Shown here: piece by piece, positions 52,340-62,119 of the stretch
Numbering within the stretch: position 1 is the stretch's first letter
Layout: each line of letters opens with the position of its first letter
Source: Planctomycetaceae bacterium
Lineage (GTDB): Bacteria; Planctomycetota; Planctomycetia; Pirellulales; Pirellulaceae
Assembly (NCBI GenBank): GCA_020638995.1
Contig: JACKHM010000002.1
Location: 930,001-994,000 of the forward strand
DNA length: 64,000 nt
Direction: 5' to 3'
Made by a program: the position numbers and the translations under genes
Notes under the pieces: model-generated
The model's input: only the letters and a program-made list of their open reading frames with translations
The model's database searches: none
What the model was told of the DNA's origin: nothing

Positions 52340-53107
52340 CTAGAGTCGAACGGCAACGCCCTGCCGGGCCATCACTTCTTTCGTCTCACGAATCGTGTAC
52401 TCTCCGAAATGGAAGATGCTCGCCGCGAGGGCAGCATCTGCCTTTCCAATGGTGATCGCGTCCGCCAGATGCCTCGGATGGCCCGCGCCACCACTCGCAA
52501 CCACCGGAATTGAGACCGCCGCGCTGACAGCAGCGGTGATCTCTAAATCGTAACCATCCTTAGTCCCGTCGCAATCCATGCTCGTCAAAACGATCTCACC
52601 AGCCCCCAACTCCTCGACCCGTCTCGCCCAAGCAACGGCCTCCAGCCCCGTGGGTTTGCGACCTCCGTTGACATGGACTTCCCAAACTTCGTGACCGTTG
52701 TAATCAACGCGTTTAGGATCAATGTTGACCACGATGCACTGACTACCGAATCGCAAAGCCGCTTCCCGTACGAATTCAGGGCGATAACAAGCTGCCGAGT
52801 TGATGGAAACCTTATCGCAACCAGCGCGCAACAAAGCCCGAATATCCTCGATCGTGCGAATGCCGCCACCGACGGTCAACGGCATGAAGACTTGTTCTGC
52901 GGTGCGTCGCACGACGTCAATCATGATCTCGCGTTCTTCATGACTGGCCGTGATATCCAAAAAGACCAGTTCATCGGCTCCTTCATCCTCGTAACGCGCC
53001 GCGACCTGAACCGGGTCGCCGGCATCGCGCAGGTTCACAAAGTTTGTGCCTTTAACGACGCGACCTTGATTCACGTCTAGGCAGGGAATCACACGTTTTG
53101 CGAGCAT
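52340..53107 (-). CDS. hisF: Imidazole glycerol phosphate synthase subunit HisF
   Basis: 255 residues from ATG 53107 (MLAKRVIPCLDV); a GTG just before is possible. Half-barrel phosphate-binding motifs and catalytic Asp residues are present: D11 in IPCLDVNQGRVVKG, and the second Asp in VLTSMDCDGTKDGYD. HisF forms imidazole glycerol phosphate and AICAR in histidine synthesis, using ammonia from HisH. No other his gene is nearby. It heads the minus-strand operon with pilT, the degenerate ATPase and two further genes; the histidine gene may only share their promoter. Confidence 0.95.
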   Translation of the reverse strand: MLAKRVIPCLDVNQGRVVKGTNFVNLRDAGDPVQVAARYEDEGADELVFLDITASHEEREIMIDVVRRTAEQVFMPLTVGGGIRTIEDIRALLRAGCDKVSINSAACYRPEFVREAALRFGSQCIVVNIDPKRVDYNGHEVWEVHVNGGRKPTGLEAVAWARRVEELGAGEIVLTSMDCDGTKDGYDLEITAAVSAAVSIPVVASGGAGHPRHLADAITIGKADAALAASIFHFGEYTIRETKEVMARQGVAVRL

Positions 53108-53356
53108 CACGACTCACATAGGGTTAAGGCCATTCCGGCACACTCTCGATTGCCGGAACTTACTTGGCAGCTTCTGGTTACGAGCAAACCACTACTCTAA
53201 GCCGGGCCCACATCCCGGTCAACACTCCTCAAGACAAGCGACCTTTGGGAAACTTTTGAAGTCCCCAAAAACCTGGGAAGTTTGGAGTCCGCTTTGCGAG
53301 TAGACTAACGGCTGGTGATTTCAAGCCGCTACACCCGCTTCCACTCCACAAATCCT

Positions 53357-54664
53357 ATGAACTGGCTTGTCGGAGCAGCATTCATCCTGGTCCTGTCCCT
53401 GATTTTTGATCTGGGTTTGCTGGCGTACGCCATGTATGCGCTGCTCAGCATCCTGTTCGCAAGCCGATACCTGACCAGCCAGTGGGCCGAGAGTCTCAGC
53501 GCGGATCGCGAGTGTAATCGCTTAACGGCCGATGTCGGCGACTGTGTTGCGGTAGTCATCAACATCCAGAATCAAAGCAAGTTGCCGATTCCCTGGTGCC
53601 TGGTAGAGGATCTACTCCCTCGTCGCGCATTGATTCACGAACCGCCCAATTTAGCCGTCGAAGGAAGTCGCTTACAACTCTCGATGTTGAAGGCTGGCGG
53701 AAAGCAATCGATGCTGTACCAGTTGATCTGCAACCGTCGCGGCTACTATCAACTGGGACCGCTGGTGCTTGAGACTGGAGACTTGTTCGGATTGCATCGC
53801 CGCTATCGCGTCGCGACCAAACCGCACTTTTTACTTGTTCTGCCACAAGTGATTCCGCTCGAAGGCTACGATGTCAGCTCCAAACGCCCCATTGGTGAAG
53901 TGAAGATGACCTATCGTCTGTTCGAAGACCCCACTCGAATCGCCGGTGTCCGCCGTTACGAGCAAGGCGATCCACTCAGCCGTGTTAATTGGCGAGCGAC
54001 CGCTCGCACCGGTGTACTCCACAGCAAGGTGTATGAACCCTCTACGGTCGCCGGCGCGACAATTCTGTTGGAGTATCACAAATCTTCGCACAGCCGCCAG
54101 CATGAACCCATGCGAAGTGAGCTGGCGGTCACGGCTGCGGCCTCGATTGCAAATGCGGTTTATGAAATGGGCCAACAAATCGGGTTAGTTACCAACGGTC
54201 GCGATGCTGCCGATCGAATACGCCAAGAAGGATGGGATTACGACATCCGAACGCGCGATGCAGCACGCGAATCCGCCAGCATGAGGGATAGTAGCGATCG
54301 ACTTCAGCCAGTTGTCGTCGAGACCAGGCGCGGAGTGGATCAACTTAGGCAGATCCTCGAGGCTCTCGCACGTGTTGAGTTGACCGACGGGCTAACCCTG
54401 CCACAGTTGGTGGGCGAGACGATGGACCAATTGCCGCGAGATGCCACCGTTATCGCGATTCTTCCGCGGGTCACCACCGAGATTGCGATCACCTTGGGTG
54501 GCCTTCGGCGTCAAGGATACGCAGTCACAGCAATCTTGAACCTGTACGATGAATACGATTTTGCTCAAGCCGCAGGTCCGCTGATCTCGCAGGGCATCGA
54601 TGTCCAGCACCTCAAAGATGAAATGTCCATTGTCAACGTCTGCCGAAAGTTTGTATTGAGATAG
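53357..54664 (+). CDS. DUF58-domain membrane protein
   Basis: 435 residues from ATG 53357 (MNWLVGAAFILVL); the frame is open upstream to GTG 53315, and neither start has a clear ribosome site. Two N-terminal membrane segments lead into a beta-rich region and the DUF58 core: GEVKMTYRLFEDPTRIAGVRRYEQGDPLSRVNWRATARTGVLHSKVYEPSTVAGATILLEYH. DUF58 proteins belong with MoxR ATPases, DUF4129 and transglutaminase-like proteins in membrane-envelope clusters; here the DUF4129 gene follows after 68 bp, but no MoxR gene is in the window. Confidence 0.88.
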   Translation: MNWLVGAAFILVLSLIFDLGLLAYAMYALLSILFASRYLTSQWAESLSADRECNRLTADVGDCVAVVINIQNQSKLPIPWCLVEDLLPRRALIHEPPNLAVEGSRLQLSMLKAGGKQSMLYQLICNRRGYYQLGPLVLETGDLFGLHRRYRVATKPHFLLVLPQVIPLEGYDVSSKRPIGEVKMTYRLFEDPTRIAGVRRYEQGDPLSRVNWRATARTGVLHSKVYEPSTVAGATILLEYHKSSHSRQHEPMRSELAVTAAASIANAVYEMGQQIGLVTNGRDAADRIRQEGWDYDIRTRDAARESASMRDSSDRLQPVVVETRRGVDQLRQILEALARVELTDGLTLPQLVGETMDQLPRDATVIAILPRVTTEIAITLGGLRRQGYAVTAILNLYDEYDFAQAAGPLISQGIDVQHLKDEMSIVNVCRKFVLR

Positions 54665-54732
54665 TCGACGGTCAAACGCTTTGAGCTGACGCACCTCGCT
54701 CAGGCACTCGACCTAAACTCACCGCTCCGCCC

Positions 54733-56763
54733 ATGAAGCCTCGCCCAACACTCGCAGACTACGTCATTATCGCCATCAGCCCTGCACTTATCATGGCGTT
54801 GATCGGCAGCTTAGTATTCTTTTTGATCGAGCTGTTTTACCAAGGGCAGTACCAAACTCGGCTGCAGTATGTCTTCGCTCTATTCGTATTTGCGGCAGTC
54901 CTCATCGGTCGCATCTCGATTGAAGAGGGACGCGAGCGGGCGATGGCATTTTCGGCGATTCTATCTGTTGCCGTGCTGTTGGTGCTGACCAAATTCATCG
55001 AATTCTCTGGAATCTTTGCACGCCTCAGCTTGATCATCAACGCGGGCTTGATCGCGCTGATTCTCTGGTGCGCGAACAAGTTAACCTGGGACTGCACCGT
55101 CATCGACGAACAACAAGACGCATCCGGAGAAGGTCTGCTGCAAACCACGGGCATGGACAGCTCACCTTCAACCGATTCGAAAGAAACTACAGTCCCAGAT
55201 GGCACAACCGGCGATCTTCCGGCAGAGGAACCGAAGCTGACTTTGTTGCAACGCATCGCAGGCAGAAACAAGAAAAAGCATGCGCCCGGAGTCTGGGTTG
55301 TCTACTTCTCGATGGCCGCTCTCCCCATCTTTGGCGTCGGGCAAGGCTTTATCTTTCATCAGTCCGACGACAGCCGCCGATTCGTTTTCAAATTGCTCGT
55401 CGTCTACGTCGCAGCCGCGCTAGGGCTGTTGCTTACAACCAGCTTCCTTGGCCTTCGCCGCTATTTGAGGCAGCGGCAATTGGAAATGCCGACACAAATG
55501 GCGGGTGCATGGATGGGAACGGGGGCGGTGATGATCGTCGGCTTACTATTGTTCTGCATGATCCTACCGAGACGAAATGCCGAGTACTCGATTACCGATC
55601 TGCCAGCCTTCGCCGGCTCACCGGATGACTTATTGTCAAACCCGTGGGGCTTCGGCAATGACGGCCCCGAAACAGACAATGCCAGTCGACAAGTGAAACG
55701 CGAAAACGCGGAAAAAGAATCTGGACAAGCTGGCGACGACAAAGGATCCGGACGTGAGAAGTCAAAAAACGGAAAGGGCCAATCACAAGCCGACAAGTCG
55801 GGCCGGAAAGGCGAGACCGAAAGCGATTCGAGCAAGAGTGACGGCCAAGATGAAGGGAATCCTTCCGACGAAGACGGCAGGCAAAAGGTCCAGCAGAAGG
55901 ACGGATCGGATCAACAAGAGTCACAACAGCAGAGCGACTCGCAGCAAGACCGGCAGGGCGATAAATCAGGAACCGAGCGTCAGGAAAACAGTTCCAAGCA
56001 GTCCAACAAGCAACAAGAGCCGCAGCAGGATCGATCGGCGGAGCAAAATTCAGAGCCCAGCGAGAGCCAACAAAACACTAGCGGCCAAAACGACAATGGC
56101 GACACCCAGAAAAGTAGCGACCAGCAAAAGTCGGATCAATCTGAAAAAAAGGAACAATCCAGCGAGGAACAGCAGCAGCCCAGCGAGCCTAAGTTCGATC
56201 CGGCCAAATTGGCAAAGCAACTTGGTGGTAGTGCCGGGATGTTGTTGAAGTTGTTGTACTGGGTGATAGTGATACTGATTGTCGGGTGGTTCCTGTGGAA
56301 GTACTGGTCGCAGGTTCGTGAGGCCGTTCGGAACTTCATACAAGCGGTTCGTGGGTTCTGGGCCAAGCTGTTCGGCGGATCGATGGACTCGGCTGCGGAA
56401 GGCGCAGTTGACGAGGCGATCAATAGCTCTCCTCCGCCTCCTCCGTTCTCGGCCTTCGCCAATCCCTTTGAGTCGGGCCTCGCAGCCAGATTACCTCTGG
56501 ACCAATTGATCAAGTACAGCTTCGAGGCCTTCGAGGCATGGGCGCGGGAGCGTGGTTACACTCGACGAGTCGATGAAACGCCCCACGAGTTTGCACAACA
56601 GGTCGCTCAATCAGGAACTGGCGTTTCCCAGGAGGCAATACACCTGGCAGAACTCTACAGCCGCGCAGCCTACTCAGGCGAAGCCATGCCCCAAACCAGC
56701 AGCCGGTTGCTTCAACAGCTGTGGCATCAGCTCAGCCAACGTGGCCATCACGCTCCGCCGTGA
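54733..56763 (+). CDS. Membrane protein with low-complexity linker and DUF4129 domain
   Basis: 676 residues. Several membrane segments fill residues 1-130 and 190-285. A very long hydrophilic stretch, about 306-486, is built of Gln, Ser, Asp, Lys, Glu, Gly and Asn and must be unstructured. One more membrane helix follows (LLYWVIVILIVGWFLWKYW), then the C-terminal DUF4129 domain (LIKYSFEAFEAWARERGYTRRVDETPHEFAQQV...AELYSRAAYSGEA). The last residues, GHHAPP, are encoded within a REP palindrome arm (56741-56770). It pairs with the DUF58 gene upstream. Role unknown, probably envelope processing. Confidence 0.85.
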   Translation: MKPRPTLADYVIIAISPALIMALIGSLVFFLIELFYQGQYQTRLQYVFALFVFAAVLIGRISIEEGRERAMAFSAILSVAVLLVLTKFIEFSGIFARLSLIINAGLIALILWCANKLTWDCTVIDEQQDASGEGLLQTTGMDSSPSTDSKETTVPDGTTGDLPAEEPKLTLLQRIAGRNKKKHAPGVWVVYFSMAALPIFGVGQGFIFHQSDDSRRFVFKLLVVYVAAALGLLLTTSFLGLRRYLRQRQLEMPTQMAGAWMGTGAVMIVGLLLFCMILPRRNAEYSITDLPAFAGSPDDLLSNPWGFGNDGPETDNASRQVKRENAEKESGQAGDDKGSGREKSKNGKGQSQADKSGRKGETESDSSKSDGQDEGNPSDEDGRQKVQQKDGSDQQESQQQSDSQQDRQGDKSGTERQENSSKQSNKQQEPQQDRSAEQNSEPSESQQNTSGQNDNGDTQKSSDQQKSDQSEKKEQSSEEQQQPSEPKFDPAKLAKQLGGSAGMLLKLLYWVIVILIVGWFLWKYWSQVREAVRNFIQAVRGFWAKLFGGSMDSAAEGAVDEAINSSPPPPPFSAFANPFESGLAARLPLDQLIKYSFEAFEAWARERGYTRRVDETPHEFAQQVAQSGTGVSQEAIHLAELYSRAAYSGEAMPQTSSRLLQQLWHQLSQRGHHAPP

Positions 56764-56855
56764 TGAGCCCCTGAACATTCCTCAACCTCTGGCGGATGCA
56801 CTCGCCGTGCAAACCTAGTTATCGCGGGCTCATCACGACGGAGCGTGATGGCCAC
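56741..56855. repeat. Pair of inverted REP-type palindromes at a convergent gene end
   Basis: A 30-bp unit at 56741-56770 is repeated inverted at 56826-56855 with 29 of 30 bases matching. Each unit is itself palindromic (CATCACG and CGTGATG around a central CTCCG or CGGAG). The left unit contains the last six codons and stop of the DUF4129 gene; the right unit lies 7 bp before the end of the convergent oxidoreductase gene. The whole pair can fold as one long hairpin, so it could end or stabilise both transcripts. A third, more diverged unit is at 62870-62899. Confidence 0.85.
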
Positions 56856-56861
56856 GTGTCG

Positions 56862-58319
56862 CTATACACTGGCGACGGTTGGTACCTCGAACCCGGCACG
56901 ATTCGAGTCTTTCAGCAAGGCATTCGCCTGCTCGGCATGGTCACCTACATGGCGTTCTGTGCTCGGATCATAGGAAAGCCACGGGCCAACCGTATACGAA
57001 TTACCTTCCGCTGGAATACCGACTCCTTTACTCATGGTCTCATGCAATCGGTGGAAATGTTCCGAGGCATCTGAGTTATCGGCGAAGCCGCCCGCCTTCG
57101 CATTAAACGGCACCTCGCTGCCCAGCCGATACGAGTTGTTCATCAAGTGCCCCAACACGCAACCGTAATGCGCTTCGAGCGCGTTGCCATTGGCCATGGA
57201 TGGATCACCCGCCCGACAAGCTGCGATAAACGCTCCCCAATTTCCACCGGGCGTTACTTTGCCAGGTTCAACAGAAACTTTCTCGCCGTCCTTGGCACCC
57301 TTGGCGTAGTACATGCCGCGAATGATCTTTCCTCCATCTTCAAAGTAGTACTCGTTTTCAACCTGCCGCTCGTACTCTTTGTAGTTCACATTGCGGACAT
57401 TGAAGTATACATATTGACCGTTCGGGTACTCGGCGACCGCGAACATTGTGTTGGGCGTTTCTCCCTGATCATCCCACTGAAAGCGCCCTCCCATTCCCAT
57501 TACGCGAATTGGATGAGTTTGATCTTTGTCGAGCGCCCAGCGAGCGACATCCAGCTGGTGAGTTCCTTGGTTGTTCATATCACCATTGCCGGACTTCCAG
57601 AACCAATGCCAGTTGTAATGAACATAGTTCGCGTGATACTGTTCGATCTCTGCCGGACCACGCCATAGGTTCCAATCCAAGTTCGAAGGTGCCGGGCCGT
57701 TCGGCTTGTGACCAATGCTTCCACGCGGCTTGCAGCAGTAGCCGTATGAGATCTTTAGCTTGCCGAACTTTCCAGCCTGGATTGCTTCGTGCAGACCAGC
57801 AACTCTGGCGTCGCTCCGAGTCTGCGTACCGTGTTGAATTACGACGCCGTACTTCTTCTGCGCTTCAACAACAACTCGACCTTCATCGCAGTCGTGGCTC
57901 ATGGGCTTCTCAACATAGACATGCTTGCCTGCCTGTGCGGCCCAGATTGTAATCAACGAATGCCAATGATTAGGCGTCGCCACGGAAATCGCGTCGAGCG
58001 ACTTGTCTTCCAACGCCTTGCGAACATCACTGAAGCCCGTTGTGCTGTATCTGCCCTCCGTTTTGCTCGAAACTTTCTTCAACGCGCTGTTCAACACATT
58101 TTCGTCAGGATCGACCAAGTGTGAAAGCTCAACATTCGCTTGCCCCAACCATCCGTCCATGTGACTCTTCCCGCGACCATTCAAACCAGCAACGCCAATT
58201 CGCAGGCGGTCGTTTGCGCCAATCACTCGACCCGAAGCCTTCGTGCCCGAAATGACGAATGTCGCGCCAGCCAATGCCGAAGAAGTTTGAAGGAAATTAC
58301 GGCGGGTGATAGGTGCCAT
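56862..58319 (-). CDS. Exported Gfo/Idh/MocA-family oxidoreductase
   Basis: 485 residues from ATG 58319 (MAPITRRNFLQTSS), with GGAG nine bases upstream. The leader TRRNFLQTSSALAGATF is twin-arginine-like, as in most planctomycete members. The Rossmann part is LRIGVAGLNGRG, followed by ATPNHWHSLITIWAAQAGKHVYVEKPMSH, whose EKP carries the catalytic Lys; HWFWKSGNGDMNNQGTHQLDVARWAL is typical of these enzymes. They act on sugar or inositol derivatives with bound NAD(P). The substrate is not known. It ends at the REP pair. Confidence 0.9.
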   Translation of the reverse strand: MAPITRRNFLQTSSALAGATFVISGTKASGRVIGANDRLRIGVAGLNGRGKSHMDGWLGQANVELSHLVDPDENVLNSALKKVSSKTEGRYSTTGFSDVRKALEDKSLDAISVATPNHWHSLITIWAAQAGKHVYVEKPMSHDCDEGRVVVEAQKKYGVVIQHGTQTRSDARVAGLHEAIQAGKFGKLKISYGYCCKPRGSIGHKPNGPAPSNLDWNLWRGPAEIEQYHANYVHYNWHWFWKSGNGDMNNQGTHQLDVARWALDKDQTHPIRVMGMGGRFQWDDQGETPNTMFAVAEYPNGQYVYFNVRNVNYKEYERQVENEYYFEDGGKIIRGMYYAKGAKDGEKVSVEPGKVTPGGNWGAFIAACRAGDPSMANGNALEAHYGCVLGHLMNNSYRLGSEVPFNAKAGGFADNSDASEHFHRLHETMSKGVGIPAEGNSYTVGPWLSYDPSTERHVGDHAEQANALLKDSNRAGFEVPTVASV

Positions 58320-58419
58320 TGTGCTGGACTCCACTATGGAAGGAAGGTGGGAGGGGGGCTTTCACTGGCTAGATCATACGAAATACAGCCATAGGATACA
58401 AATCTCGTGAGTACAAGAA

Positions 58420-61041
58420 TTACCGCGGCTTCGCCGCTGGTTCACCTTCGAGCTTCTCTTTCCACTGCTGTATTAACTGTAAAGCAGCGATTGGTGTGAG
58501 ACCGTTCACGTCCGCAGATCGGATCTCGTCAATGAGCGGATGATCCATGGGGGCGAAAAGCGTGAGCTGTATGTCGCCGCCACGATGCCTCCTGCCGCGG
58601 TTGGCGATCTTGGCGCGACCATTAGAATCGAGATGCTCGGATTCGAGTTGGTTCAGAATCTGTTTGGCCCGTTCATTGACTTCACGCGGCACACCGGCGA
58701 GCCTCGCGACGTGAATGCCGTAGCTCTTGTCGGCCGCTCCATCGATGATCTTGTGCAGGAAGACCACGTTATCGTCCCACTCCTTCACCGATACGTTCAA
58801 GTTGCGGACGCCGCCCAATGTGTTTTGCAGGTCGGTCAGCTCGTGGTAGTGTGTCGCAAACAGTGTGCGACAGCCGATTTGATCGTGAATGTGTTCGACA
58901 ATTGCCCAAGCCAGAGATACGCCGTCGTAAGTGCTTGTTCCCCGACCGATCTCGTCCAGAATCACGAGGCTGCGGTTTGTCGCGGTATTCAGAATACGAG
59001 CTGTCTCGGTCATTTCGACCATGAACGTACTGCGTCCACGAGCCAATTCGTCGCTCGCTCCAACACGAGCAAAGATGCGATCGGCAATTCCAATTGTCGC
59101 TTCACGGGCAGGAATGAAACTGCCCATCTGAGCCATCAGCGTCAGCAACGCAACTTGCCGGATGTAAGTGCTCTTGCCTGCCATGTTCGGGCCGGTAATC
59201 AGCAGGATCATGCCGTCATCGACCGTCGCCAACGTATCGTTCGGAACGAAAGTTCCTTGCGGCTCGCTGATATCCAGAACAGGATGCCGGCCATCGACGA
59301 TATGCAGCACTGGTTCGTCGACCGGCCTCGGTCGGCAATAGCCACGCTCGCGCGCTAACTCGGCAAACGAGCACAACACATCTATCTGCGCTAACACGTC
59401 AGCGGTCGCGCGCAGACGGCGACTCGAGGCGTGTACCGATTCTCGCAACTCGAGAAATAACTCGAACTCTAGTTCCTTCGCCCTGTCATCCGCGGATAGG
59501 ACTTTCTCCTCGTACTCCTTCAATTCCGGCGTGATATAACGCTCGGCATTTTTGAGCGTTTGTTTGCGGATGAAAAAGTCAGGGGCTTTGTCGCGTTGCG
59601 TGTTGCTTAGCTCGATGTAGTAGCCAAAGACTTTATTGAAGCCGACCTTGAGGTTTGGGATGTCGGCGTCCTTCGCAATTTTGGCTTGATACTGCGCAAT
59701 CCACTGCTTCCCACCGGCAGCCAGCTGCCGGAGTTCGTCGAGTTCCGCATTGAAGCCATCTTGAATGAAACCACCATCGCGACAGGAAAGCGGACAATCG
59801 TCGACAAGAGCCGCTTCGACTTTGCCACGGACATCGGGGCACAGATCGAGCTCAATTTCCAGCGTTTGCAGCAGCTTGCTCTTGCGCGCGGTCAACTTGG
59901 CTTTGATCTTCGGCAGGCTGGCCAGTGTACGACCAATGAAGCGCAGGTCACGCGGGCTGCAACGGCCGGTGGTCACGCGGGCCAAAAGCCGTTCGATGTC
60001 GTAAACCTCGCGCAACTGCTCGCGAAGGTCACGGCGAAGCGCCGTATCCGTGATAAGCTCTTCGACCGAGTCCAGCCGATCGTTGATGGCCTCACAACCC
60101 GTCAACGGACTTGCGACCCACTCGGCCAACATCCGCGAGCCCATCGCGGTCACGGTCCGGTCGAGAACGGCAAGCAACGACCCGTCGCGACGCCCCTCGC
60201 GCATGGTGCGAGTGATTTCAAGACTGCGGCGAGTTGCTTCGTCGATTTCTAAGGAACGCCCGATCCGATAGGGGAGCAGACGGTCGATATGATCAAGCGA
60301 AGTTTTCTGCGTTTCGCATAAATAGCCGAGCACGGCACCAGCCGCTCGAATCGCGGAACTGTCCTCTTCACCGAATCCAAATCCCTCCAAGCCGCGCGAA
60401 CCAAAGTGTTTGCTCAGTCCGTCGTTAGCCGACTCGAATGAAAACGCCCATGGTGGCCGTCTGGTCACCAGCATCGAGCTTCGGATGTAATCCGGCAGGA
60501 GGCCATCGTCTTCGCTGACCAAGCACTCCGATGGACCTATGCGGGCAAGTTGATCCGCCAGATGCTCAATGCGAAATGTTGCGGCGTGAAATCTCCCCGT
60601 CGAAAGCTCCGCCCACGCGATGCCAACCTCTCCTTCGCGTTTCTTTCCTCCCGGCACAACCGCCGCAAGATAGTTGCTTTCGCGAGGGTCAAGCAACGCA
60701 TCGTCGGTCAAGGTTCCAGGCGTAACGACGCGAGTGATCTCGCGTTTGACAAGGCCTTTCGCAAGTTTGGGATCTTCAACTTGCTCGCATACCGCGGCGC
60801 GATGGCCTGCCGCGATAATCTTCGCGAGATAGCCATCCAATTGATGATAAGGAAACCCCGCCATGGGGATCGGATTCTCACCCTTATCACGACTGGTCAG
60901 AGTCAGCCCTAGGATGCGCGCAGCGGTTTTCGCATCGTCGTGAAAAAGCTCGTAGAAGTCACCCATCCGAAACAGCAGCAGGGCATCGCCGGCGACTTCC
61001 TTGGCATCGTGATACTGTTGCATCATCGGTGATATAGCCAT
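58420..61041 (-). CDS. mutS: DNA mismatch repair protein MutS
   Basis: 873 residues, full length. The mismatch-binding domain begins with PMMQQYHDAKEVAGDALLLFRMGDFYELF, containing the F-x-E motif (FYELF) that wedges into mispairs. The ATPase part has GPNMAGKST, then DEIGRGTSTYDGVSLAWAIVEH and ATHYHELTDL. The C-terminus is short of a clear beta-clamp motif. MutS recognises mismatches and small loops and recruits MutL, which is not in the window. It is a stand-alone minus-strand gene between convergent and divergent neighbours. Confidence 0.97.
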   Translation of the reverse strand: MAISPMMQQYHDAKEVAGDALLLFRMGDFYELFHDDAKTAARILGLTLTSRDKGENPIPMAGFPYHQLDGYLAKIIAAGHRAAVCEQVEDPKLAKGLVKREITRVVTPGTLTDDALLDPRESNYLAAVVPGGKKREGEVGIAWAELSTGRFHAATFRIEHLADQLARIGPSECLVSEDDGLLPDYIRSSMLVTRRPPWAFSFESANDGLSKHFGSRGLEGFGFGEEDSSAIRAAGAVLGYLCETQKTSLDHIDRLLPYRIGRSLEIDEATRRSLEITRTMREGRRDGSLLAVLDRTVTAMGSRMLAEWVASPLTGCEAINDRLDSVEELITDTALRRDLREQLREVYDIERLLARVTTGRCSPRDLRFIGRTLASLPKIKAKLTARKSKLLQTLEIELDLCPDVRGKVEAALVDDCPLSCRDGGFIQDGFNAELDELRQLAAGGKQWIAQYQAKIAKDADIPNLKVGFNKVFGYYIELSNTQRDKAPDFFIRKQTLKNAERYITPELKEYEEKVLSADDRAKELEFELFLELRESVHASSRRLRATADVLAQIDVLCSFAELARERGYCRPRPVDEPVLHIVDGRHPVLDISEPQGTFVPNDTLATVDDGMILLITGPNMAGKSTYIRQVALLTLMAQMGSFIPAREATIGIADRIFARVGASDELARGRSTFMVEMTETARILNTATNRSLVILDEIGRGTSTYDGVSLAWAIVEHIHDQIGCRTLFATHYHELTDLQNTLGGVRNLNVSVKEWDDNVVFLHKIIDGAADKSYGIHVARLAGVPREVNERAKQILNQLESEHLDSNGRAKIANRGRRHRGGDIQLTLFAPMDHPLIDEIRSADVNGLTPIAALQLIQQWKEKLEGEPAAKPR

Positions 61042-61243
61042 AGCCGGGCATGGTACCAGGGTCGGGTAGCGACGGGGAGAGGGGGAGCTTTGAGCTATGA
61101 ATTAGATTCTCTCAACACTCGGCGTCCGCTCTCGAACGGGCGGTGAAACTGCGAGGAAGGGGAGAACAACGTGTACTTGGTCGTCAAATCCATTATGCTT
61201 GAAGCCAAACGCACCACGATGATGATCTAGCTCGGAGGACCAC

Positions 61244-62092
61244 ATGGACAAGATACTTTGTCGGCGTAACTTTTTGGGAGCGGCCGCGGTTGCAACCACC
61301 GGAATTTGTATTGGATCGCGGACCAGCCGCGCCGGTGAGTTTACCGGCAAAATCAAGAAAGCCGTCAAGTATCACATGATCACCGAGGACCTGTCGATTC
61401 GCGACAAGTTCCAGCTGTTGAAAGAACTTGGCTTCGACGGTGTCGAGTTGCGGACCCGCGACAAATTCGACCGCGGCGAGGCGCTGCGGGCCAGCGAGTC
61501 GACAGGACTGCCGATTCATGGTGTCATTAACAGTTCAGATCCGGACATCAAATCCGCCATCGAGTTGGCAAAGTACTTTGGCGGAACATCCGTGTTGGTC
61601 GTCGTACCAACCGACGCTAAGGGCTCCTATCTTGCGAACTACAAAGAGCGCCAAGACATTATCCGCCGCGCGATCCCAGATGCGGAGAAGCATGAAATCA
61701 AGATCTTGATCGAGAACGTCTGGGCATCGTTCCTGATCGAGCCGCTAAGTATGGCTCGTTTTGTCGATGAATTGGACAGCCCCATGGTGGGCGTCTATTT
61801 CGATGTCGGCAACAACATTCGCTGGGGCTACGCCGAGCATTGGATCGAGGTACTTGGAAAGCGAATCGGCAAGCTCGATATCAAGGAGTTTGATCGTACA
61901 TTGCAAAACAACGAAGGATTAAGAAACGGCTTCAATGTCGAGATCGGGGAAGGCAGCGTCGACTGGCCGCGTGTTCGGGAGGAACTCCAGAAGATCGAAT
62001 ATTCGGGTTGGGCAACCGCAGAGGTCAAGGGCGGGGGTCGTGAGCGGCTAGCGGAAATCGCTGCGCGAATGAATAATGTGTTGGACCTGTGA
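61244..62092 (+). CDS. Exported sugar-phosphate isomerase/epimerase-like TIM barrel
   Basis: 282 residues; GGAGG is six bases before the ATG. The leader CRRNFLGAAAVATTGICIG is twin-arginine-like. The barrel carries GFDGVELRTR, KILIENVW (metal Glu), VGVYFDVGNNIRWG (Asp), KLDIKEFD, and the end GWATAEVKGG (metal Glu). This is the AP-endonuclease-2 type superfamily, with a divalent metal site. It starts a run of plus-strand genes (cupin, VOC, SDR) that could serve one catabolic route. The substrate is unknown. Confidence 0.87.
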   Translation: MDKILCRRNFLGAAAVATTGICIGSRTSRAGEFTGKIKKAVKYHMITEDLSIRDKFQLLKELGFDGVELRTRDKFDRGEALRASESTGLPIHGVINSSDPDIKSAIELAKYFGGTSVLVVVPTDAKGSYLANYKERQDIIRRAIPDAEKHEIKILIENVWASFLIEPLSMARFVDELDSPMVGVYFDVGNNIRWGYAEHWIEVLGKRIGKLDIKEFDRTLQNNEGLRNGFNVEIGEGSVDWPRVREELQKIEYSGWATAEVKGGGRERLAEIAARMNNVLDL

Positions 62093-62119
62093 GCCACTTG
62101 TTGACGGAGAATCTCGGAC

